A DNA stretch of 64,000 nucleotides from Marinobacterium sediminicola. Lineage in GTDB: Bacteria > Pseudomonadota > Gammaproteobacteria > Pseudomonadales > Balneatricaceae. Positions 1-7,931 of the stretch are shown here, piece after piece. A program made the position numbers and the translations under genes. Where the stretch lies: assembly GCF_022343685.1 (NCBI RefSeq), contig NZ_CP092123.1, forward strand, positions 310,001 through 374,000, written 5' to 3'. How positions within the stretch are numbered: position 1 is the first letter of the stretch; each line of letters starts with the position of its first letter. The notes under the pieces are model-generated. The model was given only the letters and a program-made list of their open reading frames with translations. It had not been told where the DNA came from and did no database searches.

Positions 1-54
1 TTCCAGCAACAGAATCTTGATCTTGCTCTTATCCAGAGAAGTAGTTTTGCTCAT
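1..54 (-). CDS. serA: D-3-phosphoglycerate dehydrogenase, N-terminal fragment (cut by window edge)
   Basis: Only the first 18 codons are inside the window, reading leftward from an ATG at 54. The peptide MSKTTSLDKSKIKILLLE matches the very conserved start of SerA (E. coli begins MAKVSLEKDKIKFLLVE). SerA oxidises 3-phosphoglycerate in the first step of serine synthesis, which would connect with glyA at 50.9 kb. The upstream side has a weak AGAAG ribosome site. The call rests on 18 residues, so it is good but not certain; the rest of the gene lies left of the window. Confidence 0.72.
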   Translation of the reverse strand, partial: MSKTTSLDKSKIKILLLE

Positions 55-208
55 CTTCTGCGACTCATGCTGCAGCTGGGCGGAAAGTCGTCCAGCCAGG
101 GAAAAATTGAGGTTGGCAAGTCTATCACAAACTCGGTGACGGTGTGGGGTCACACAGAGTTGCGTGGTGGAAAATTATTCAGCTCGTCATGAATACAAGC
201 GAAGATGA

Positions 209-230
209 GGGCTGAGGTGGGGATCAGCCC
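209..230 (-). terminator. Possible weak terminator hairpin of ppnP
   Basis: A 7-bp inverted repeat GGGCTGA / TCAGCCC with an 8-base loop sits 18 bases past the ppnP stop. The T-run that follows on the minus strand is poor, so this could be a hairpin of another kind. The rest of 55-247 holds nothing else that I recognise apart from the presumed serA promoter region. Confidence 0.3.
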
Positions 231-247
231 TGCAGGCTCGACCGTAA

Positions 248-529
248 TCAGCTGTAATAGCAGAGGTAAGCGGTCGGTGTTTCGATGCGCACGTCGAACG
301 AGTCACCAGCGGTGATGTTGAACTCCGTACCGGCGGGGAATGAAGTCCACTCGTCACTGCCCGGCAGGCGAACGACCAGTTCACCTGCCGTTACGATCAT
401 GCGCTCGTTCTGGCTGGTGCCGAAGGTGAACTCACCCGGCAGCATGACGCCGGATGTGGCGGGACCTTCCGGGGTTTCGAATGCGATGGAAACGACTTTG
501 CCGTCGAAGTAGCTGTTGGTGCTGAGCAT
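248..529 (-). CDS. ppnP: Pyrimidine/purine nucleoside phosphorylase PpnP
   Basis: A 93-residue single-domain cupin protein, the same length as E. coli PpnP (YaiE, 94 aa), which splits nucleosides by phosphorolysis into free base and ribose 1-phosphate in the cytosol. Family landmarks visible are the start MLSTNSYFDGKVVSI, the central GVMLPGEFTFGTS strand pair and the end PTAYLCYYS (E. coli: PTSYLCRYL). A good AAGGAGA ribosome site lies 5 bases before the ATG. It stands alone between serA and the LysR gene on the same strand. No regulatory site was identified. Confidence 0.93.
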   Translation of the reverse strand: MLSTNSYFDGKVVSIAFETPEGPATSGVMLPGEFTFGTSQNERMIVTAGELVVRLPGSDEWTSFPAGTEFNITAGDSFDVRIETPTAYLCYYS

Positions 530-602
530 GGGCTCTCCTTGAACTCAGGGGCCGTCAGGCCGTCATTGGGAGTCGCATCATAATCTGCAGGCCCTGCAGC
601 TG

Positions 603-1490
603 TCATCTGCCCTGAACAGGTCGTGCCTGTTCCAGCACCAGGTCGACAAATGTCTGGTTGGCACGCGAGAGATGATGCCCCTTGCGCCAGGCCAGAGACA
701 GGTCCAACCAGACCGGAGTGGCGAAGGGAATGGCCACCAGGGAGGGGTCATCGATAACGACCATTTCCAGCAGGGTGGTGATGCCATAACCATGGGAAAC
801 GATCTGCTTGATCAGCGGAATCAGATTGGTTTCGAAACCGATGTTGGGAGTCACCCCGGCTTCGTGGCTGATTCGGTCGATCACTTCGCGATGAAAATAG
901 CCTTCCTTGAACAACACCAGCTCCTCTGCAAAAAATGCGTCATAACTGATGTTGTCGGCTGCGGCCAGGGGGTGATCGACAGGCAGAATCGCCATCATTT
1001 GTGCCTGCAGAAAGCGGTGGGTCTCCAGTTCCTCCGGTGGGGTGTCGCTGACGATAACCCCCATGTCGATCTCACCTCTGTGGATCATCTGTTGCAGCTT
1101 GCGCGTGCCGGCCTCCACGACCTCCAGCCGAATGCCGGGATAGCGGTGGCGGAACGCCATCAGAATCGGTGGAAAATAGTAGGAGCCCAGCATGCTGGGA
1201 ATGCCGACACGGACCTCGCCCCGTTCCAGAGTATGCAGTTCGCGCATCTCTCGTTCGGCGTCCTGAACGGCTTGCAGAATCCGTCGCGCATGCCGCACCA
1301 GCACTTCTCCTTCGCTGGTTAATCGCACCTGCCGCTCCTGTCGGTCAAACAGGGGCAATTCCAGCTGCTGTTCCAGCTTGCGAATGGCCATGCTGACGGC
1401 CGGTTGGGCGATGTGCAGTTGTTCCGCGGCGGCGGTGAAACCGCCCTGTTCGGCAACGGCAAGAAAATAGCGAAGATTGCGCAGTTCCAT
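603..1490 (-). CDS. LysR-family transcriptional regulator
   Basis: 295 residues starting MELRNLRYFLAVAEQGGF, a textbook LysR winged helix-turn-helix (residues 1-60, with the AAEQLHIAQPAVSMAIRKLEQ recognition region), followed by a two-lobed effector-binding domain (about 90-290). An upstream in-frame extension of 26 residues exists but is very AT-rich and would precede the normal family start, so I place the start at 1490; the ribosome site there is weak. It diverges from the MFS transporter gene at 1599, the usual arrangement in which the LysR protein controls its neighbour in response to that transporter's substrate. The ligand is unknown. Confidence 0.88.
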   Translation of the reverse strand: MELRNLRYFLAVAEQGGFTAAAEQLHIAQPAVSMAIRKLEQQLELPLFDRQERQVRLTSEGEVLVRHARRILQAVQDAEREMRELHTLERGEVRVGIPSMLGSYYFPPILMAFRHRYPGIRLEVVEAGTRKLQQMIHRGEIDMGVIVSDTPPEELETHRFLQAQMMAILPVDHPLAAADNISYDAFFAEELVLFKEGYFHREVIDRISHEAGVTPNIGFETNLIPLIKQIVSHGYGITTLLEMVVIDDPSLVAIPFATPVWLDLSLAWRKGHHLSRANQTFVDLVLEQARPVQGR

Positions 1491-1560
1491 ATCAATATTA
1501 ATTATTGGTTTTATAAAAACTATATATTTTAATGATTTTAAATCCACTGTTATTGTCGGA
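1491..1560. promoter_or_regulatory. AT-rich divergent promoter/operator between lysR and MFS genes
   Basis: This stretch is strikingly AT-rich beside GC-rich genes. It contains an inverted repeat GTTTT-ATA-AAAAC at 1508-1520, compatible with the T-N11-A core of LysR binding boxes, and TATATATTTTAAT just after it that could supply a -10 element for the rightward gene. Role is inferred from position and composition. Confidence 0.5.
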
Positions 1561-1598
1561 CCACTCAACTTTCCGAATGCTCGATTCAGGTACGCCCC

Positions 1599-2798
1599 AT
1601 GATTGTTTCCGGCAGCGCCGCCTTCTGGCGGGCAACTCTGGCCCTGTGCCTGGGGTCGTTCATGATTTTCTCCAATGTCTACGTGACGCAGCCGCTGCTG
1701 CCGATGCTGGCCGAGGCGTTTCAGGTCTCGCCCTTGCAGGCGGGCTGGACCTTTACCGTCACGACGCTGACGCTGGGACTCTCGCTGCTGATCTGGGGTC
1801 CGCTGTCTGATGCTCTGGGGCGGCGCTGGATCATGTTGCTCACCATGGGCGGCGCGACGCTTGTCACCTTGTTGCTCTCCTTTATTGACAGTTATACCGG
1901 CATGCTCGTATTGCGTGCGGTGCAGGGCGTCCTGCTGGCCGGCCTGCCGGCGATTGCGATCGCCTGGATGGGGGATGAGTTCGAGCGTCCGGCCGTATTG
2001 CTGGCGGTAGGGCTCTACATCGGTGGCAACAGCCTGGGCGGTATCAGTGGTCGCCTGATCGGCGGTTTTGTCGGGGACTGGCTGGGATGGTCCGAGGCAT
2101 TTCTGGTGATGACGCTGATCAGCCTGCTCTGTCTGATTCTTTTCGCACTGCTGTTGCCGGCGTCACGGCACTTTCAGCCACAGCCCGTGAAACCGCGTCG
2201 CATGTTGGCAGATTTGCGCAGCCACTTGGGGAACCCCGTGCTGCTGCTGGCCTACCTGATTGGTGGCTTCAACTTCTTTATCTTTATCAATCAGTACAGT
2301 TACATTACTTTCGTGCTGGCTGATGAACCTTACAGCCTGCCGGCCAGCCTGTTGGGCATGCTGTTCCTGACCTATCTTGCGGGCACCTTCGGTTCAGCGA
2401 TTTCCGGCAAGGTCGGTCAGAAACTGGCTCAGCCTCTGTGCATGGCCCTGGGAATCATGGTGCTGATGGCCGGAAGTCTGCTCACATTGTCGTCGCAGCT
2501 GTGGCTCATCGTGTTGGGCTTTCTGGTGAACAGCTTCGGATTTTTCTTTGCCCATTCCAGCGCCAGCAGCTGGGTCAGCCAGAATGCGACCCATGCCCGT
2601 GCCAGTGCTTCATCCCTGTATCTGCTGTTCTATTACACCGGTGCCAGCACGGGCGGCTTCTATCTGCATCCGTTCTGGGAATGGCAGGCTTGGAACGGCG
2701 TGGTGGTCGGATCGCTAATGGTACTGGCGGTGACCCTGTCATTGAGTCTTTGTCTTTACCGGTTACAGCAGCGTCAGCTGAACGCGGCGCTGGCCTGA
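1599..2798 (+). CDS. Major facilitator superfamily transporter (YnfM-like)
   Basis: 399 residues with about 12 hydrophobic segments. The signature loop between helices 2 and 3 is present (GPLSDALGRRW, residues 67-77), and the first helices read NVYVTQPLLPMLAEAF, like the YnfM branch of drug:H+ antiporter-type MFS proteins. It therefore should be an inner-membrane proton-coupled exporter or importer, substrate unknown. It is divergent from a LysR gene 108 bases away and probably under its control. The start ATG at 1599 is preceded by AGGT. It is followed after about 40 bases by an unrelated hydrolase gene. Confidence 0.85.
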   Translation: MIVSGSAAFWRATLALCLGSFMIFSNVYVTQPLLPMLAEAFQVSPLQAGWTFTVTTLTLGLSLLIWGPLSDALGRRWIMLLTMGGATLVTLLLSFIDSYTGMLVLRAVQGVLLAGLPAIAIAWMGDEFERPAVLLAVGLYIGGNSLGGISGRLIGGFVGDWLGWSEAFLVMTLISLLCLILFALLLPASRHFQPQPVKPRRMLADLRSHLGNPVLLLAYLIGGFNFFIFINQYSYITFVLADEPYSLPASLLGMLFLTYLAGTFGSAISGKVGQKLAQPLCMALGIMVLMAGSLLTLSSQLWLIVLGFLVNSFGFFFAHSSASSWVSQNATHARASASSLYLLFYYTGASTGGFYLHPFWEWQAWNGVVVGSLMVLAVTLSLSLCLYRLQQRQLNAALA

Positions 2799-2841
2799 TC
2801 TGTTAGACTGTGGACAGAATCTGTTTCGGAGATCCTTCGTG

Positions 2842-3504
2842 ATGACGTATCAACATCGTGCGGCTGATGGCCGCGAACTGGAGCTGCCATTGGGTAAAGT
2901 GGTCTGCATTGGTCGTAATTATGCCGATCATGCCCTGGAGCTGAACAATCCCATTCCCAAGGAGCCGATTCTGTTTATCAAACCGGCAACTTCGGTGGTG
3001 CCAATGGAGCAGCCGTTCCATGTCCCTGTCGACAAGGGAGCGGTACATTTCGAAACCGAGATGGCGGTACTGATCGGCGAGACGTTGCGTGCTGCCAATG
3101 AGCAGCAGGCGATGCATGCCATTGCCGGTATCGGTCTGGGGCTGGATTTGACCCTGCGTGAGGTTCAGGATCAGCTGAAACAGAAGGGCCAGCCCTGGGA
3201 GAAATCCAAATGCTTTGATGGCGCCTGTCCGCTGTCGGCCTTCCTGTCCCCGGCATCGGTGAATGATCTTACCGATGTGCAGATACGACTGACCGTTAAC
3301 GGTGAGGTGCGCCAGGATGGCAATTCGGCGCAGATGCTGACGCCGGTCCTCAAGCTGCTGTCCTATGCCAGCCACTGGTTTACGCTGGAGCCGGGGGATG
3401 TGGTGCTGACCGGTACTCCGGCCGGTGTTGGGCCGGTGCAGCCTGGCGATCAACTGCGAGTGGAACTGGTGGACCTGCTGAGAGTCGATACCTCGGTGCT
3501 CTAA
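2842..3504 (+). CDS. Fumarylacetoacetate hydrolase-family protein (YcgM/FAHD1-like)
   Basis: 220 residues covering one FAH fold. The signature GRNYADHALEL lies near the start, and the metal-binding acidic residues are seen in FETEMAVLIG (two Glu) and in GLDLTLREVQ (Asp). The C-terminal GDVVLTGTPAGVGP motif is also typical. Small FAH proteins of this kind are acylpyruvate hydrolases or oxaloacetate decarboxylases/tautomerases; which reaction applies cannot be told from sequence. The ATG at 2842 has CGGAG 10 bases upstream; a GTG directly before it (2839) is an alternative. It may be co-transcribed with hemJ, 68 bases downstream. Confidence 0.88.
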   Translation: MTYQHRAADGRELELPLGKVVCIGRNYADHALELNNPIPKEPILFIKPATSVVPMEQPFHVPVDKGAVHFETEMAVLIGETLRAANEQQAMHAIAGIGLGLDLTLREVQDQLKQKGQPWEKSKCFDGACPLSAFLSPASVNDLTDVQIRLTVNGEVRQDGNSAQMLTPVLKLLSYASHWFTLEPGDVVLTGTPAGVGPVQPGDQLRVELVDLLRVDTSVL

Positions 3505-3572
3505 ACCGCCGCAAAGAACCGATACTGCGAAACGGACGACTGAGGCAAGCCTGTGCCGACAAGGGGAATTTG

Positions 3573-3986
3573 ATGCTCTGGTTTAAAATGCTGCATATCC
3601 TGGCGATGACCAGCTGGATGGCAGGTATCTTCTATCTGCCACGTATTTTTGTGCACTATGTGGAAGGTCGCGAGGCTGGGCAGGATGTGAGCCGTCTGGA
3701 GATCATGGCGCGCAAGCTGTTCGGTTTCATGACCATCATGGCCGTGTTTACGCTGGGTCTGGGATTCTGGCTCTGGTTGGGATACGGGTTCAGTGGTGGC
3801 TGGTTGCACGCGAAGCTGCTGTTTGTCGTTTTGCTGATCGGTTACCACTTCTGGTGTCGTGCGTATCTGAAGCAGATGCAGCGAGGTGAGCTTAGCCGCA
3901 GCGGGCGCTATTTTCGTCTTTACAATGAGCTGCCGCTGCTGATTTTTATCCCGATCCTGATCTTCGTGGTGGTCAAACCCTTCTGA
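3573..3986 (+). CDS. hemJ: Protoporphyrinogen IX oxidase HemJ
   Basis: 137 residues, four hydrophobic segments. The start MLWFKMLHILAMTSWMAG carries the conserved His (residue 8) and W/AG pattern of HemJ, followed by FYLPRIFVHYVE, and a HAKLLFV segment supplies the conserved Lys. HemJ is the membrane enzyme that oxidises protoporphyrinogen IX in bacteria lacking HemG or HemY, the penultimate step of haem synthesis; hemE for an earlier step lies at 40 kb. The ATG at 3573 has AAGGGG 6 bases upstream; a TTG just before it is disfavoured. It is convergent with ubiJ. Confidence 0.88.
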   Translation: MLWFKMLHILAMTSWMAGIFYLPRIFVHYVEGREAGQDVSRLEIMARKLFGFMTIMAVFTLGLGFWLWLGYGFSGGWLHAKLLFVVLLIGYHFWCRAYLKQMQRGELSRSGRYFRLYNELPLLIFIPILIFVVVKPF

Positions 3987-4004
3987 CCCTTGAGCAGGTC
4001 TGCA

Positions 4005-4628
4005 TCAATCGGTGCGGGCCTGCTTGTGTTCCAGTCGTGCGATGCGTGCCTCCAGCCGGTCGGTCGCTTCGCGCAGTTCCTCCACCTGTTCCTGCCAGAT
4101 ATCGATTTCTACCTGTGTTGGCAGCAGACGCGCTTCTTCGTGCAGGTATTCTTCCAGACTGTGGATCAGGCTGCTGCTGCCATAGCGCAGCTGGTGCGCG
4201 GCGGTGCGCAGCAGGTTGGCCAGCGGGTGTGCCGCGGTGTCGCCGATAATGTCGGCCAGCCAGGCTTCCCAGTCGATCTGGCTGTCGGCGAGAATCTGTT
4301 GCAGCCGGTGGACCAGTCCGCTATCCCCTTCAATCGTCACGCCGTGTCCGAACAGCACCTGATTGCCCGCCTGGGGCAGGCGTATCAGGTTCAGCGCAGA
4401 TCCGCGGATACAGGCGTCGGCTTCGTCACCGCTCTCGGCCAGCAGGTCGATACCCTGATTGTGGGGCAACAGGGTGCAATGCCATTCCGGTTGATGGCAC
4501 TCGACGCGGATTTCGCACCCGGCCAGTTCGCCCAGTCGCGCCAGGGTCACCGGGTCTCTTGCCAACACTCGATTGAGGCTTGCCTCGGCCAGGGTCAGCA
4601 GCGTCGCGTTGATCATTCCTGAGGCCAT
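4005..4628 (-). CDS. ubiJ: Ubiquinone biosynthesis accessory factor UbiJ
   Basis: 207 residues with an N-terminal SCP2-like lipid-binding domain (about 10-120) and a C-terminal coiled coil (QEQVEELREATDRLEARIARLE, residues about 180-200). UbiJ, with UbiK, scaffolds the soluble Ubi complex and binds the hydrophobic quinone intermediates. The start at 4628 has AGGAG 7 bases upstream. It follows ubiE with a 35-base gap, as in most gammaproteobacteria. The usual third gene, ubiB, is not downstream: the next gene is the convergent hemJ. Confidence 0.9.
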   Translation of the reverse strand: MASGMINATLLTLAEASLNRVLARDPVTLARLGELAGCEIRVECHQPEWHCTLLPHNQGIDLLAESGDEADACIRGSALNLIRLPQAGNQVLFGHGVTIEGDSGLVHRLQQILADSQIDWEAWLADIIGDTAAHPLANLLRTAAHQLRYGSSSLIHSLEEYLHEEARLLPTQVEIDIWQEQVEELREATDRLEARIARLEHKQARTD

Positions 4629-4663
4629 GACGTTACTCCTGTGGGACCGGGTTCAGGACAGTA

Positions 4664-5422
4664 TCAGGGTTTGATGCCGGTATGCAGGGCCACGATGCCG
4701 CCGGTCATATTCTGATAACGGCAGTTGACGAAGCCGGCCTGCTCCATCATGCCTTTCAGGGTTTCCTGATCGGGATGCTTGCGGATCGACTCGGCCAGAT
4801 AGCGGTAACTGTCGGCGTCACCGGCGATCACCTTGCCCATCTGCGGCAGAATGTTGAACGAGTAGAAGTCATACAGCTTGGTCAGGGCCGGGTTGTCGGT
4901 CTTGGAGAACTCCAGGATCATCAGTTTGCCACCCGGTTTCAACACGCGCAGCATGGACGCGATGGCCGCATTCTGGTCGGTGACGTTGCGCAAACCGAAG
5001 GCGATGGTGATGACGTCGAAGGTGTTGTCCTCAAACGGCAGACACTCGGCATTGGCCTGAACGTACTCCACGTTGCCGGCGACACCGGAGTTAAGCAGCT
5101 TGTCGCGCCCCACCTTGAGCATGGAGTCGTTGATGTCGGCCAGCACCACCTTGCCTTCGGAGCCGACCATACGCGCGAACTTGCGCGTCAGGTCGCCTGT
5201 GCCGCCGGCAATGTCGAGTACCTTGTGGCCCCGGCGCACGCCGCTCTGGTCGATGGTGATGCGCTTCCACAGGCGGTGGATGCCGCCGGACATGAGGTCG
5301 TTCATCAGATCGTACTTGCCTGCTACCGAATGAAAGACATCGGCAACACGTTTGACCTTCTCTTCGACCGGGACGTCCTGATAGCCGAAGTGAGTGGTTT
5401 TTTTCTCGTTCTGCTCTGACAT
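4664..5422 (-). CDS. ubiE: Ubiquinone/menaquinone C-methyltransferase UbiE
   Basis: 252 residues, the usual length. The start [18 protein letters not shown] is the family N-terminus, so the 12-codon in-frame extension upstream is not used. The SAM-binding motif [15 protein letters not shown] is near residue 67, and the post-motifs [14 protein letters not shown] and [11 protein letters not shown] are clear. The enzyme methylates the quinone ring in ubiquinone (and menaquinone) synthesis. First gene of ubiE-ubiJ. It lies directly beside the DUF971 gene; in pseudomonads the PHA genes separate these two. Confidence 0.96.
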   Translation of the reverse strand: MSEQNEKKTTHFGYQDVPVEEKVKRVADVFHSVAGKYDLMNDLMSGGIHRLWKRITIDQSGVRRGHKVLDIAGGTGDLTRKFARMVGSEGKVVLADINDSMLKVGRDKLLNSGVAGNVEYVQANAECLPFEDNTFDVITIAFGLRNVTDQNAAIASMLRVLKPGGKLMILEFSKTDNPALTKLYDFYSFNILPQMGKVIAGDADSYRYLAESIRKHPDQETLKGMMEQAGFVNCRYQNMTGGIVALHTGIKP

Positions 5423-5505
5423 TGTTCTCTGTCCGACTGTTGATCTGGTTGGGGGCATTCTACTCTGCGCCCCGGCGTTTGTCGCACCCGTGTAGGCGGG
5501 GGCAG

Positions 5506-5886
5506 TCAGCCCCTTGCGATCAGGCCGTTGTCACGGCTGGCTCCGGCTGCTTCCAGCTGCTGCAGGTAGCGTTGCCAGTAATCATCCTGATTGTGGGCCA
5601 GATCGTACAGATACTCCCAAGTGTAGAGGCCGGAGTCATGACCGTCATCAAAGATGATTTTCAGGGCATAGTTGCCGGCCGGCTCAACACCCTTGATGCC
5701 GACATGCTGCTTGCCGGTCTGTAATACGCCGTTACCGATGCCGTGGCCACGAACTTCGGCCGAGGGTGAGTGTACACGCAGAAATTCGGCGGTCAGCTCA
5801 AAGCTGCCGTCGGCGTAGATCAGTTCCAGCGTGCGGGACTTCAGGTGCAGCTTGATATCGGAGGGCAGGGGAACCGAAGTATTCAT
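5506..5886 (-). CDS. DUF971 protein (gamma-butyrobetaine hydroxylase-like N-terminal domain)
   Basis: 126 residues comprising one DUF971 domain; recognisable are [16 protein letters not shown] near the start and the [23 protein letters not shown] block characteristic of the family. The same fold forms the N-terminus of gamma-butyrobetaine hydroxylases and is thought to bind metal there; stand-alone forms have been linked to iron-sulfur handling, but the role is not settled. GGAG 7 bases before the ATG at 5886 supports this start over the extension that runs into hslU. It sits 47 bases after hslU, a neighbour conserved in Pseudomonas. Confidence 0.85.
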   Translation of the reverse strand: MNTSVPLPSDIKLHLKSRTLELIYADGSFELTAEFLRVHSPSAEVRGHGIGNGVLQTGKQHVGIKGVEPAGNYALKIIFDDGHDSGLYTWEYLYDLAHNQDDYWQRYLQQLEAAGASRDNGLIARG

Positions 5887-5933
5887 GGTGGGCTCCGTAA
5901 AGGCCGGGGTGGGTTCACCCCGGCTAAGGGTCA

Positions 5934-7271
5934 TCAGAGGATGTAGTGACTCAGATCTTCGTCGTGACTGAGTTCATCCAGCTGCGCGTTGACGTAGTCT
6001 GCGTCGATCCGGATGGTTTCGCCGGACTTGTCGGAGGCCACGAACGACAGCTCGTCCAGCAGGCGTTCCATCATGGTGTGCAGACGGCGGGCACCAATGT
6101 TCTCGGTCTGTTCATTGACCTCGAACGCCAGCTGGGCAATACGCTCGATACCGTCTTCGGTAAATTCCACGTTGACGCCTTCAGTTGCCAGCAGCGCCTT
6201 GTACTGCTCGGTCAGTGAGGCCTTGGGTTCGGTCAGGATGCGACGGAAGTCGTCCGGCGTCAGGGCGTTCAGTTCGACACGGATCGGCAGACGGCCCTGA
6301 AGTTCGGGGATCAGGTCGGATGGGCGAGCCAGGTGGAAGGCGCCGGATGCGATGAACAGGATGTGGTCGGTCTTGACCATGCCGTACTTGGTGCTGACGG
6401 TGCAGCCTTCGATCAGCGGCAGAAGGTCGCGCTGAACCCCTTCACGGGACACGTCACCACCACTGTTGCTCTCACCGCGCTTGCACACCTTGTCGATCTC
6501 GTCGAGGAAGACGATACCGTTCTGCTCAACCAGTTCCACTGCCTTCTGCTTGGCTTCCTCTTCCTTGACCATGCCGGCCGCTTCCTCGTCGGTCAGCAGC
6601 TTGAACGCATCCTTGACCTTGAGGCGCTGGGTCTTCTTGCGATCCTGTCCCAGGTTGGCAAACATGTTCTGCAGCTGGCTGGTCATCTCTTCCATGCCGG
6701 GAGGCGCCATGATTTCGACACCGACAGGTGTCTGTGCCACCTCGATCTCGATCTCCTTGTCGTCCAGTTGGCCTTCACGAAGCTTCTTGCGGAAGATCTG
6801 GCGGGTAGCACTGTCGGTCTTGCTGGGTTCTTCCTGACCAAAGCCGGTAGGACGTGCCGGCGGCAGCAGGGCATCCAGGATGCGCTCTTCAGCGGCTTCC
6901 TCGGCGCGGAAACGGACCTGTTCCATCGCCTGCTCGCGTACCATTTTGACGGCCATCTCGACCAGGTCGCGGACGATGGTTTCCACGTCGCGGCCAACGT
7001 AGCCCACTTCGGTAAACTTGGTGGCTTCTACCTTGATGAAGGGAGCGTTGGCCAGCTTGGCCAGGCGGCGAGCGATTTCGGTTTTGCCGACACCGGTCGG
7101 GCCGATCATCAGAATGTTCTTGGGCGTCACTTCCGGGCGCAGCTCGTCGTTCAGCTGCATCCGGCGCCAGCGGTTACGCAGTGCAATTGCGACGGAGCGC
7201 TTGGCGTTGTCCTGACCGATGATGTGACGGTTGAGTTCATGCACGATCTCGCGCGGGGTCATGTTGGACAT
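5934..7271 (-). CDS. hslU: ATP-dependent protease ATPase subunit HslU (ClpY)
   Basis: 445 residues, AAA+ unfoldase. Walker A GPTGVGKT (57-64), Walker [10 protein letters not shown], pore loop GYVGRD (about 90-95), the central I domain (about 110-240), and the terminal ...LSHYIL tail that docks into HslV are all present. HslU unfolds substrates and feeds them into the HslV chamber. It begins 2 bases after hslV ends and is translated from the same heat-shock transcript. I see no separate promoter. Confidence 0.98.
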   Translation of the reverse strand: MSNMTPREIVHELNRHIIGQDNAKRSVAIALRNRWRRMQLNDELRPEVTPKNILMIGPTGVGKTEIARRLAKLANAPFIKVEATKFTEVGYVGRDVETIVRDLVEMAVKMVREQAMEQVRFRAEEAAEERILDALLPPARPTGFGQEEPSKTDSATRQIFRKKLREGQLDDKEIEIEVAQTPVGVEIMAPPGMEEMTSQLQNMFANLGQDRKKTQRLKVKDAFKLLTDEEAAGMVKEEEAKQKAVELVEQNGIVFLDEIDKVCKRGESNSGGDVSREGVQRDLLPLIEGCTVSTKYGMVKTDHILFIASGAFHLARPSDLIPELQGRLPIRVELNALTPDDFRRILTEPKASLTEQYKALLATEGVNVEFTEDGIERIAQLAFEVNEQTENIGARRLHTMMERLLDELSFVASDKSGETIRIDADYVNAQLDELSHDEDLSHYIL

Positions 7272-7273
7272 GT

Positions 7274-7813
7274 TCAGCTCTCCTCGCGGCTGCTGGTCAG
7301 GGTTTCGATAGTCAGGTTGTCGTTGGTAAAGACACAGATACCGGCGGCGATATGCAGGCTTTTCTCAACGATGTCGCGTGCGCTCAGTTCGGTGTTGTCC
7401 ACCAGTGCTCGAGCCGCGGCCAGTGCGTAATTGCCGCCGGAGCCGATGGCGATGACGCCGTCTTCCGGTTCGATCACGTCACCGTTGCCGGATATCAGAT
7501 AGGTCTTGTCACGGTTGGCTACCAGCATCAGCGCCTCCAGACGGCGCAGTACGCGGTCGGACCGCCATTCACGGGCCAGATGGATCACGGCATTGACGAT
7601 GTTGCCCTGGTGCTTGTCGAGCTGCTGCTCAAACAGGTCGCGCAGGGTGATGGCATCCGCGGTGCTGCCTGCAAAGCCGGTGATCACCTGATGCTTGGGC
7701 AGCATGTTGACCTTCTTGGCGGTGCCTTTCATCACGGTGTTGCCCAGTGAAACCTGGCCATCACCGCCGACTACGACCTGGTCGCCGCGGCGCACGGAAA
7801 CAATAGTTGTCAT
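7274..7813 (-). CDS. hslV: ATP-dependent protease peptidase subunit HslV
   Basis: 179 residues, proteasome beta-type. After Met removal Thr2 ([10 protein letters not shown]) is the N-terminal nucleophile, so the start must be 7813; longer in-frame starts would bury it. [20 protein letters not shown] contains the conserved active-site Lys, and the [14 protein letters not shown] block matches the family. It forms the double-hexamer degradation chamber served by HslU. Upstream is a sigma-32-like promoter and a 72-base leader with a stem-loop (separate entries). Confidence 0.98.
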   Translation of the reverse strand: MTTIVSVRRGDQVVVGGDGQVSLGNTVMKGTAKKVNMLPKHQVITGFAGSTADAITLRDLFEQQLDKHQGNIVNAVIHLAREWRSDRVLRRLEALMLVANRDKTYLISGNGDVIEPEDGVIAIGSGGNYALAAARALVDNTELSARDIVEKSLHIAAGICVFTNDNLTIETLTSSREES

Positions 7814-7842
7814 AAGAAAAAAATCCTGTCGGTCCGATAATG

Positions 7843-7879
7843 GACACCCCAGGAGGCTGTCAGGGCTCACCCGGGTGTC
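7843..7879 (-). promoter_or_regulatory. Stem-loop in the hslVU mRNA leader
   Basis: The arms GACACCC (7843-7849) and GGGTGTC (7873-7879) enclose a 23-base loop inside the predicted 72-base untranslated leader of hslV. E. coli hslVU is also known to carry a leader stem-loop of similar placement that affects mRNA stability. It ends about 30 bases before the start codon, so it need not block the AGGA ribosome site. Confidence 0.5.
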
Positions 7880-7891
7880 AGATGACTACAG

Positions 7892-7919
7892 ATATGGATG
7901 CGGGTGACGGAATTTCAAG
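7892..7919 (-). promoter_or_regulatory. Heat-shock (sigma-32) promoter of hslVU
   Basis: On the minus strand CTTGAA (7914-7919), 14 bases, then ATCCATAT (7892-7899). The sigma-32 consensus is CTTGAA, 13-15 bases, CCCCATNT, so the -35 is perfect and the -10 matches at six of eight. hslVU belongs to the sigma-32 regulon in E. coli. The promoter overlaps the end of the upstream SPOR-protein gene region, so hslVU has its own heat-inducible transcription. Confidence 0.75.
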
Positions 7920-7931
7920 GGGGGACCCGGA

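Noticed and set aside
55-247. Small protein gene in the gap between serA and ppnP
   Set aside because: The only open frame overlaps ppnP antisense and has no protein-like features.
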